From an uncultured Collinsella sp. (GTDB taxonomy: Bacteria > Actinomycetota > Coriobacteriia > Coriobacteriales > Coriobacteriaceae), in assembly GCA_900541855.1 (NCBI GenBank), contig UQLD01000009.1, positions 1 through 64,000 of the forward strand: a stretch of 64,000 nucleotides of DNA. The letters are read 5' to 3'. The translations under genes and the position numbers were made by a program. Of this stretch, positions 25,497-32,513 are shown piece by piece. Positions within the stretch are counted from its first letter, which is position 1. Each line of letters begins with the position of its first letter. The notes under the pieces are model-generated. The model searched no databases. It was not told the DNA's origin and saw only the letters and a list, made by a program, of their open reading frames with translations.

Positions 25497-26126
25497 ATGC
25501 ACGAACGCAAGGGCTTCTGGGACAAGAATGCCGGTCGGTACGACCGTTTCATGCGAAAGGACCGGGCGGCGTATGAGAAGATGTATGGGCTTATCCGGCC
25601 GGTAGTGAAAGCAAAAACCGTACTGGAGGTTGCCACCGGCACGGGACTTATCGCAAAGAACATCGTGAATGCGGCGGCGCACATCGAGGCTACAGACGCT
25701 TCTGCAGAGATGATCCTTGAAGCAAAGCGGGACAATCAATCCGCAAAGCTGCACTTTTCCGTACAAGATATGTTCCGACTGCCCTATGCACAGAAGTCCT
25801 TCGAAGTGGTGATCGCGTCCAACGCGCTTCACATAGTGCCGCATCCGGAAAAGGCCCTGCAAGAAATCAGGCGGGTGCTGAAGGACGACGGCGTGCTCAT
25901 CGCGCCAACCTTCACCCACGCGGGGAACTCGGTTTCCGGCAAGGTAAAAGCCTTTTTCATGAGTATGGCGGGATTCCCCCTCCGCAGCAGGTGGACAAGC
26001 GAGGAATACCTACGTTTCCTGCGTCAAAACGGCTGGGCGGTGCAGAAAAGCGCGGTGCTGAAGGCCTCGTTCCCGTTGACCTATGCAGAATGCACGCAAT
26101 CGGAGGGGTCAGATGTCGTTCTTTGA
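25497..26126 (+). CDS. class I SAM-dependent methyltransferase 1
   Basis: 209 residues from ATG 25497 with GGGGG 8 nt upstream. The SAM-binding motif I is VLEVATGTGLIAKNI; IEATDASAEMI and QDMFRLPY follow as motifs II and III. Similar to UbiE/ubiquinone-type and small-molecule methyltransferases. Substrate unknown. Overlaps the next methyltransferase start by 14 bp. Behind the palindromes described at 25422-25479. Confidence 0.88.
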   Translation: MHERKGFWDKNAGRYDRFMRKDRAAYEKMYGLIRPVVKAKTVLEVATGTGLIAKNIVNAAAHIEATDASAEMILEAKRDNQSAKLHFSVQDMFRLPYAQKSFEVVIASNALHIVPHPEKALQEIRRVLKDDGVLIAPTFTHAGNSVSGKVKAFFMSMAGFPLRSRWTSEEYLRFLRQNGWAVQKSAVLKASFPLTYAECTQSEGSDVVL

Positions 26127-26718
26127 AAACACCCGCAAGCCCGTGGGCCTCGGCGGAAAACTAATGGTTGCCATGATGAATCTGGGCCACAGCCCTGTGG
26201 CGCGGTGGGGACTTCGATTTCTACGACTTGCGCCAAATGCCAAGGTGCTGGATTGCGGCTGCGGCGGCGGAGCGAACATAAAACGGCTGCTGAAAAAATG
26301 CCCGCATGGCGTCGTCAAGGGCATCGACTATTCGCCCGTCAGCGTGGAGAAGACTAGAAAGCTCAACCGAATTGCAATTCAGGAGGGGCGTTGCACCGTT
26401 CTGCAAGGCAGTGTGACGGATATGGCGTTTGAGGATAGCTGTTTCGATGCCGCCACGGCCTTTGAGACCGTCTATTTTTGGCCTGATTTGCCCCGCTGTT
26501 TCCGCGAGATCTGGCGGACGCTGAAGCCAGGCGGGACAATTCTTATCTGCAACGAGAGCAATGGCGATACGGACAAGGACGAGAGGTGGACGCAGATCAT
26601 CGGCGGCATGACCATCTACAAGGACATTGAATTAAAGACGTGTCTGGAGCAGGCGGGTTTTCACGAGGTGCAGGTACACAAAAAGAAAAGGTGGCTCTGC
26701 GTCACGGCGCGGAAGTAA
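26113..26718 (+). CDS. class I SAM-dependent methyltransferase 2
   Basis: 201 residues from ATG 26113, after GGAGGGGTC. Motif I VLDCGCGGGANIKRLLKKC, then VVKGIDYSPVSVEKT and TVLQGSVTDMAFEDSCFDA. No membrane segments. Second gene of an apparent three-methyltransferase operon. Substrate unknown. Confidence 0.87.
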   Translation: MSFFENTRKPVGLGGKLMVAMMNLGHSPVARWGLRFLRLAPNAKVLDCGCGGGANIKRLLKKCPHGVVKGIDYSPVSVEKTRKLNRIAIQEGRCTVLQGSVTDMAFEDSCFDAATAFETVYFWPDLPRCFREIWRTLKPGGTILICNESNGDTDKDERWTQIIGGMTIYKDIELKTCLEQAGFHEVQVHKKKRWLCVTARK

Positions 26719-26756
26719 GGGCATCAAGCACGGGCATTTTTGCATCCATCCTGCAC

Positions 26757-26822
26757 ATGGCGATAGACATGACGGTCATAGCGGCTGTGTTGGCGGCAAT
26801 TATGAAAGTTTTTCTTCACTGA
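26757..26822 (+). CDS. possible small hydrophobic peptide
   Basis: 21 codons reading MAIDMTVIAAVLAAIMKVFL plus His before a TGA. It is hydrophobic enough to be membrane-spanning, but it has no ribosome site and no recognised family. It could be a remnant of a larger gene. Confidence 0.2.
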   Translation: MAIDMTVIAAVLAAIMKVFLH

Positions 26823-26833
26823 GGAAGGAACCT

Positions 26834-27664
26834 ATGAAATGTAAAATTGAGAAAAACACCGTGCAGGAGACGCTGATCCTCCCGCTGTATTCTCGAAAGC
26901 TGTGTACGGAGCTGTACCCGAACCTTTACAGGGATGAAACAGCGGTTCGTCTGCTCGACCAGATCGACTACGACTTTTCAGAGGCAGAGAAAAACTCCCG
27001 CAGCCTGATGTAGCGCTTTGGTGCGCTGGAGGTGGCCATGCGGTAGAGTGATCTTGCTTTCGAGGTGCGGGATTACCTGAAAGGCCACCCCAATGCGGCG
27101 GTGGTCAATCTGGGCTGCGGGCTGGACAACACCGGCAGAGCCTGCGACAACGGTAGATGCAAGATCTACAATCTGGACTTCCCGGATGTGATTGCCTTGC
27201 GGCAGCAGCTGCTGCCCGCCGGGGAGCGGGAGCAAAACATCCCCTGCGACCTGAAAGACCCCGCATGGTTTGACAAGATCGATGCCTCCGGCGGGGCGGT
27301 GTTCTTTGCCTCCGGGGTGTTCTATTACTTTCTAACCCAGGAGGTCCGGGAACTGGTGCGGGGAATGGCGGACGCTTTTCCCGACGGTGTGCTGGTCTTT
27401 GATGCTGCCAATCGGACGGCAGTAAAGATGATCGCAAAAACATGGCTTAAGACTGCAAAAATCAAGGATGTGGGGGCATATTTTGCGGTTTCGGATGCCG
27501 CCAAGGAAATCGGCACGTGGAACAGCCGTCTGCAGGTCACAAGTCGCGGCTACATGCTGGGTTATAACGATTTGAGAGACCCTTCTGTCAGCGGCTTTTT
27601 CCGGTTTCTCGCAAGGGTCGGTGACAACGGGATGAAAATGCAAATCGTGAAAATAAGATTTTGA
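26834..27664 (+). pseudogene. SAM-dependent methyltransferase 3 with two in-frame TAG codons
   Basis: One frame from ATG 26834 (AGGAAGG upstream) runs to 27664 and reads as one protein of the PCMT/LCM-type methyltransferase group, except for TAG at 27011-27013 and at 27044-27046. Motif I is VVNLGCGLDNTGRAC and a later segment is FFASGVFYYF. Around the stops the reading is SLM-stop-RFGALEVAMR-stop-SDLAFEV. Gln (CAG) would fit both positions, so each could come from one C-to-T change. With normal translation it is a dead gene or yields a 210-residue piece from an internal start such as GTG 27065. Confidence 0.8.
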
Positions 27665-27677
27665 GAGACAAAAATGC

Positions 27678-27727
27678 AAAAGACGAGCGCTTCTTGCCGC
27701 CCAATTGGCAAGAAGCGCTCGTCTTTT
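27678..27727. terminator. strong bidirectional terminator
   Basis: A 21-bp perfect stem, AAAAGACGAGCGCTTCTTGCC-type arms at 27678-27698 and 27707-27727, with an 8-nt loop. T and A runs at both ends suit it to convergent genes: the methyltransferase operon and the ROK kinase gene. Confidence 0.95.
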
Positions 27728-27759
27728 CTTAACGCGTTGTATGGCGGAGAGAGCGCAAG

Positions 27760-28644
27760 TTACGCGAGCGCCCTTCTTGCCAGCTCGGCCGCGCCGAGGA
27801 TTCCTTGGTCGCCGCCGCAGCCCGGGGCGCAGATGTAGCTCTCCATGTCCTTAAGCTCGGCGGTCTGGATGTAGCCACCCAGATATTCGAGGGTCTTCTT
27901 GCGGACGATGCCGTAGAGTTGCTCCTGGTGCATCACGCCGCCGCCGAGGACGATACGGCGAGGCGAGTACATGAGCACGAGGTTCGCGCACATCTGCCCC
28001 AGATAATCCCCCTCGAGCGTCCACACCTCAGCGTTGTCCGCGAGCTCGGCCGCGGGCTTTCCCCAGCGCGCGGCAATGGCGGGGCCGGAGGCGAGGCCCT
28101 CGAGACAGCTCGCGTGGCTCGGGCAGACGCAGCGTCCCTCCTCGGTGGGACGGGTCCTTACCAGCATGTGGCCGGCCTCGGGGTGCAGCATGCCGTGAAG
28201 GAGCCTGCCCGCGCACATGACGCCCGCGCCCACGCCGGTGCCGATGGTCACGTAGACGGCGTCCTCGAGCCCCTTGCAGCAGCCGAAGACCGCTTCGCCG
28301 AGGCAGGCAACGTTCACGTCCGTGTCGTAGGCCACCGGAATCCCGAGGGTGTCGGCGAACGCGGCGCGAAGACCATAGCCTCGCCACGCGAGCTTGGGCG
28401 TTTGGAGGATGGAGCCGTAGCGCTCATCGTTGGGGTCGACGCAGGTCGGGCCGAAGGCGCCGATGCCCAACGCGTCCACATCGCGGGCGGTGAACCACTC
28501 GATCATCTGCGGGACGGTCTCGGCGGGCGTAAGCGTCGGGGTCTCCATACGGTCGAGGACCTCGCCGTCGCCGGACACCACGGCACAGACCATCTTGGTC
28601 CCGCCGGCCTCGAGGGCGCCGAGCCTCATTTGCTTTTCGCTCAT
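27760..28644 (-). CDS. ROK-family sugar kinase (fructokinase-like)
   Basis: 294 residues. GALEAGGTKMVCAVV is the ATP loop and IGTGVGAGVM the sugar-binding region. CVCPSHASCLEG carries the His/Cys zinc-binding motif of ROK proteins. The N-terminal GALEAGGTK is typical of ScrK/YdhR fructokinases. AAGGAGG sits before the ATG. It is the last gene of the PTS/GH172 operon, 79 bp after the hydrolase, so it probably phosphorylates free fructose released inside the cell. Confidence 0.88.
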   Translation of the reverse strand: MSEKQMRLGALEAGGTKMVCAVVSGDGEVLDRMETPTLTPAETVPQMIEWFTARDVDALGIGAFGPTCVDPNDERYGSILQTPKLAWRGYGLRAAFADTLGIPVAYDTDVNVACLGEAVFGCCKGLEDAVYVTIGTGVGAGVMCAGRLLHGMLHPEAGHMLVRTRPTEEGRCVCPSHASCLEGLASGPAIAARWGKPAAELADNAEVWTLEGDYLGQMCANLVLMYSPRRIVLGGGVMHQEQLYGIVRKKTLEYLGGYIQTAELKDMESYICAPGCGGDQGILGAAELARRALA

Positions 28645-28723
28645 GTGATCCTCCTTACAAAGGGACGCCCGCAGTCATGGTCAACCGCGGGCGCCCATAA
28701 CGTTGGCTTGTTTCGAGGCGACC

Positions 28724-29848
28724 CTACCTGGGCACGCGGTCCTGCCTTGCGGCAAACGGGGCGAGCACGGCGTGCGGCTCGCTTTGGTACCAGTAGGCGA
28801 CGGTGGAGATGTCGTCCTCGCGCTCGTAGAGCTTGATGTCGTCGTTGCCGAGGTCCTGGAACGTCACGCGCAGGTCCTCCTTGAACGAGATCGGATCGGG
28901 AAGGTGCCACCTGTAGAGGCCGTGCCTGGGAAGCGCGTCGTCGTTGGTCGCGAGCATCGGGTTCGGGTTCGGCTTGCCCGCGCTGAAGCGGTCGCGCGTG
29001 GCGTCGCGCGTCGAGCGGTACGGGTAGCCGGCGAACAGCGTGTTGAAGCACTGCGCCTCGGGCAGCGCGTGGGGCGGCCTGTCGAGGAAGGCCCAGGCAC
29101 CGCCGAAGTAGTCCTCGGCTCCCGTCGAGGTGACCGTGGGGAACTCCTCGTCGCCGTCGAGGAAGAACTTCATCTCGCCCTCGCCCCACCAATAGCGCTC
29201 CAGGGCGCACAGGGCCATGTAGGTGCCGACGTAGTAGCCCTTGCCGCGCACGCCGTCGAGCACGGTGTAGTCAACGCCCCTGCGAGTGCTGCGCTCGCGG
29301 TTAAAGCGGGCGTGGAAGTACATGGCGTCGTCCGGCACGTCGGTGAGCGCGTAGTTGAACGTGTAGAAGATGTACTTAATGAACCCGGGGTGCTCGCTCG
29401 TAAGCGTGACCTTGGCGTGCTTCCTGAAGGGCATCTCGAAGTAGCAGTTCATGCCGCCCGTCGGGTTCACGCAGATGGGCATCGAGTTGACGATGGCGCG
29501 CTCACCGAAGCCGTTGCAGAAGAAGTCGCCGACAGGGCACTCGACCGAGGGGGTCTCCTCGTCGTCCCAGTAGAAGCGCAGCACGAGGTCGCGCATGACG
29601 AAGCTGCCGGCGGCGGTCTTGTCGGGGACGGTCATCCAGATGTGGCGGATGATGCCGGGGCCCTCGATGTCCGCGAGCGTGATGGTCTCGCCGGACTCAA
29701 GGGGCACGCAGCACGAGCCCTTGCGGCCGACGCCGAGATGGCTGGCCGACATGGCGGCGCGGCCCTTCTCGCCCGTGATGTTCTCGGGGGTGATGGCGCG
29801 GCTTTCCTCACCGCCGTGCATCCACACGTCCTTAAGGAACTCTCTCAT
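28724..29848 (-). CDS. GH172 (DUF2961) glycoside hydrolase
   Basis: 374 residues, no signal peptide, so cytoplasmic. Family hallmarks: GPGIIRHIWMTVPDK, FYWDDEETPSVECPVGDFF, FNYALTDVPDD, STGAEDYFGGAWAF and GLYRWHLPDPISF. GH172 enzymes act on alpha-D-fructofuranosyl or alpha-arabinofuranosyl linkages, for example difructose dianhydride I, and the family has retaining catalysis by acidic residues. Between the PTS components and a fructokinase-like kinase, the best guess is intracellular hydrolysis of an imported phosphorylated fructose-containing disaccharide. The exact substrate is uncertain. Confidence 0.85.
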   Translation of the reverse strand: MREFLKDVWMHGGEESRAITPENITGEKGRAAMSASHLGVGRKGSCCVPLESGETITLADIEGPGIIRHIWMTVPDKTAAGSFVMRDLVLRFYWDDEETPSVECPVGDFFCNGFGERAIVNSMPICVNPTGGMNCYFEMPFRKHAKVTLTSEHPGFIKYIFYTFNYALTDVPDDAMYFHARFNRERSTRRGVDYTVLDGVRGKGYYVGTYMALCALERYWWGEGEMKFFLDGDEEFPTVTSTGAEDYFGGAWAFLDRPPHALPEAQCFNTLFAGYPYRSTRDATRDRFSAGKPNPNPMLATNDDALPRHGLYRWHLPDPISFKEDLRVTFQDLGNDDIKLYEREDDISTVAYWYQSEPHAVLAPFAARQDRVPR

Positions 29849-29860
29849 CGTCGACCTCCT

Positions 29861-30259
29861 CTATTCGTCGTCTTCGCACTCGGCGGAACTGGCACCGTTC
29901 ACGTAGATGATCTGCTGGCGCGCCTCGTTGACGAGGGCGTCGAAGTCGAGTTTCTCGTCGGGGCGCGCGAGCACGACCGTCATGGCGAGCGGGAGGTTAA
30001 CACCCGCGATCACGTGGATCCGGTCGGAGGCGAAGCGGGAGAAGCGCTGGTTCACGCTGCCGCCGAGCGCGTCGGTGAGGACGACGACCTCGTCAGTGCC
30101 CGAAAGAGCCGCCTCGACCGCCGCGTCGAGCCCCTCGCCGTTGTCGTTCACGTAGGCGCACACGGCGTTGACGGCGTCGCTCTTACCCGTAAGAAACTCG
30201 AGGGTGTCCTTGAAGCCCTGGGCGAGAAGGGAATGGCTCGCCACAACTATCTTTCTCAT
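29861..30259 (-). CDS. PTS mannose/fructose/sorbose family EIIA
   Basis: 132 residues with the phospho-accepting His9 in VVASHSLLAQGF and DALGGSVNQRF as in the ManXa fold. Accepts phosphate from HPr and passes it to EIIB. Here the A domain is a separate protein. Gene order B-C-D-A-GH172-ROK on the minus strand. Confidence 0.92.
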   Translation of the reverse strand: MRKIVVASHSLLAQGFKDTLEFLTGKSDAVNAVCAYVNDNGEGLDAAVEAALSGTDEVVVLTDALGGSVNQRFSRFASDRIHVIAGVNLPLAMTVVLARPDEKLDFDALVNEARQQIIYVNGASSAECEDDE

Positions 30260-30285
30260 TGATTCACCAATCTCTTGGGTCGAAG

Positions 30286-31119
30286 CTAGGCGAGGATGCC
30301 AGCGGCGGAGGCGACCATCGCGAGGACGATCACCACGAGGATGAGGGCCGTCATGCTCGCGTTCTTCTTGGTAAGAAGGTAATACGCGCTTCCCGTGATG
30401 GCGGCGGGGATCATGGCAGGCAGGATCTTGTCGAGCAGCGGCTGAATCTCCATCGAGACGTCGCCGAAGCTGAAGCTAATCGGGCAGGTGACGCCGATGA
30501 CCGAGGCGATGAGGCAGCCGACCACGGTGAGGCCGAGCACGGAGGCGGCGGCAGTGAGGTTGGGAAGCTTCTCGCTGAAGTCGGTGACGAGCTTCACGCC
30601 CTGCTTGTAGCCGAACTCGAGGGCGTGCATGCGGACCCAGAAGATGGCCAGGATGAGCGCGAACCAGATGCCGGCTCCCACGGGGTTGCCCTCGATGGCC
30701 ATGTAGGCGGCGATGGAGCCCATGATGGTCGGGATCATGGTCATGAGCAGGGAGTCGCCGACGCCGGCGAGCGGTCCCATGGTGCCGATCTTCAGGTCTT
30801 GGACGGCGTCCGCCGCCGCTAGGCCGTCGCGTTCCTCCATGGCCACGCAGGCGCCAAGGATGATGGCGGCGAGCCAAGGCTGGGTGTTGTAGTAGCGGAA
30901 GTGGTTGTTGAGCGCTTGCTTATAGTCCTCGTCGTTCGTGTAGATCTTCCTCAGGACCGGCGAGAGGGCGTAGGCGACTGAGGCGCCCTGCTGGGTCTGG
31001 TAGTTGAAGGTGCACACGCTCATGAGCCAGCGCCAGTTCGCGTTGCGCAGGTCCTTCTTGGTGACCTTGTAGCCGGAGGGCTTGCCCTCGGCGACGGCGG
31101 TGATGTTCTCGTTTTCCAT
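30286..31119 (-). CDS. PTS mannose/fructose/sorbose family EIID
   Basis: 277 residues. Conserved start TKKDLRNANWRW, QGASVAYALSP, and GPLAGVGDSL. Four or so hydrophobic segments towards the C-terminus. Membrane partner of EIIC. Separated from EIIC by 2 bp, so translation is coupled. Confidence 0.93.
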   Translation of the reverse strand: MENENITAVAEGKPSGYKVTKKDLRNANWRWLMSVCTFNYQTQQGASVAYALSPVLRKIYTNDEDYKQALNNHFRYYNTQPWLAAIILGACVAMEERDGLAAADAVQDLKIGTMGPLAGVGDSLLMTMIPTIMGSIAAYMAIEGNPVGAGIWFALILAIFWVRMHALEFGYKQGVKLVTDFSEKLPNLTAAASVLGLTVVGCLIASVIGVTCPISFSFGDVSMEIQPLLDKILPAMIPAAITGSAYYLLTKKNASMTALILVVIVLAMVASAAGILA

Positions 31120-31121
31120 GG

Positions 31122-31907
31122 TTACTCATCCTCTCCGATGAAGGCGTCTGCGGAAGCGTGGGCGGCGAGCTCGGTGTCCCTCTCGGCGCGCTGGTAGAAC
31201 GCGATCGCGAGGGCAACGCCGACGATGGCGGCGCCGATGATGGGCACGTTCAGGAAGGCCGAGAGGAAGAAGCCGGCGAGCAGGTACTGGAAGTACTTGC
31301 CAGTGGGCATGTAACGCAGCAGCATCGCGATGCCGACGGCCGGGAGCATCTTGCCGGCGAGGGTGAGGCCGGAAAGGAACCACTGGGGCATAACCTCGAG
31401 GAGCCAGTTGACGGCGGGCTGGCCGAGGGTCACGGAGACAAAGACGGGCAGGGCGGCGCACAGGCCGAAGAGCACGGGGCAGACCCACAGGATGGCGTTC
31501 ATCTGCTTGAACTTGCCCTCGTCGCAGAACTTCTGGGACTTCTCGACGACGAAGCCGTTGAGGATCTTGACGATGACGTCGAGCTGGATGCCGAGCATGC
31601 CGACCGGCAGGCCGATGGCGAGGCCCGTGTCCGCGCCCAGGGTCACGCCGTAGGCGGTGGCGATGATGGCCATCGTGCCGTAGTCGGGAATCGACGAGCC
31701 GCCGAAGCCCGCGACGCCGAGCTGCATGAGCTGGATGGTGCCGCCGATGACGAGGCCGGTCTGCCAGTCGCCCATGACGACGCCGGTGATAAGGCCCCAG
31801 AAGACGGCATAGTTGACGAAGATCATCGGGATGCCGTAGTAGTCCACGTGCTTGATGAAGGCAAGCAGGGTCAAAAGGACGACCTGCAGGATAGTGAAGT
31901 TGACCAT
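31122..31907 (-). CDS. PTS mannose/fructose/sorbose family EIIC
   Basis: 261 residues, multi-spanning membrane permease. Typical segments include GVVMGDWQTGLVIGGTIQLM and GADTGLAIGLPVGMLG. AAGGAGG lies before the ATG. Forms the sugar channel with EIID. Confidence 0.93.
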   Translation of the reverse strand: MVNFTILQVVLLTLLAFIKHVDYYGIPMIFVNYAVFWGLITGVVMGDWQTGLVIGGTIQLMQLGVAGFGGSSIPDYGTMAIIATAYGVTLGADTGLAIGLPVGMLGIQLDVIVKILNGFVVEKSQKFCDEGKFKQMNAILWVCPVLFGLCAALPVFVSVTLGQPAVNWLLEVMPQWFLSGLTLAGKMLPAVGIAMLLRYMPTGKYFQYLLAGFFLSAFLNVPIIGAAIVGVALAIAFYQRAERDTELAAHASADAFIGEDE

Positions 31908-31916
31908 GATCCCTCC

Positions 31917-32390
31917 TTAGATGAGGTCGGCGACGGAGACGGGCTTGTCGGCGGGCACGAACTGTGCCGTCACCTTGACGCCGCGGGCGATGAGCGCCTT
32001 GTAGCTCTGGACGTTCTCGGCGGAGGCATAGGCGCGCTGGGTGAGCTGGACGCCGCCCTCCTTGACAAGAGAGCCGCCGACGATCAGCGACGGGAGCTCG
32101 ATGCCCGACTCGACCAGGTGAAGGATCGTCTCGGGCTCCTTGGCGATGACAAAGACCTTCTCGCGATCGTACTTGCCCGCCGCGAAGTTCTTGAGCGCGG
32201 TCTGCTCGGAGATGATCGAGACGGCCATGCCCGCGGGGCGCGCCATCCTCATAGTGGACTTCAGGACCTCGTCGCCGGCGACCTTGTCGTCGATGACCAT
32301 GACTCGGGTCGCGCCCGACACCGGGGCCCACTGCGTCACGATGATGCCGTGAAGCAGGCGATTGTCGATTCGTGCCATAACAACACTCAT
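31917..32390 (-). CDS. PTS mannose/fructose/sorbose family EIIB
   Basis: 157 residues from ATG 32390, chosen for TAGGAGC 5 nt upstream. The phospho-His is in RIDNRLLHGIIVTQW and PLSLIVGGSL-like IELPSLIVGG follows. First gene of the transport operon; the LevR-type regulator gene lies 123 bp upstream on the same strand. Confidence 0.92.
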   Translation of the reverse strand: MSVVMARIDNRLLHGIIVTQWAPVSGATRVMVIDDKVAGDEVLKSTMRMARPAGMAVSIISEQTALKNFAAGKYDREKVFVIAKEPETILHLVESGIELPSLIVGGSLVKEGGVQLTQRAYASAENVQSYKALIARGVKVTAQFVPADKPVSVADLI

Positions 32391-32513
32391 GTTTGCTCCT
32401 ATCAAATGAAGTTTTACATTCGGTACTGCCTCGGCGCTATCCGGATTCGCGCCGGGCAAGGGGTTATCGAATTATTGAGGACGCGCGGTCAGCTTGCGGC
32501 GGCGCGGGGAAGG

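Noticed and set aside
28703..30262. 519-codon plus-strand open frame
   Set aside because: Antisense to the GH172 and EIIA genes; no protein-like motif.
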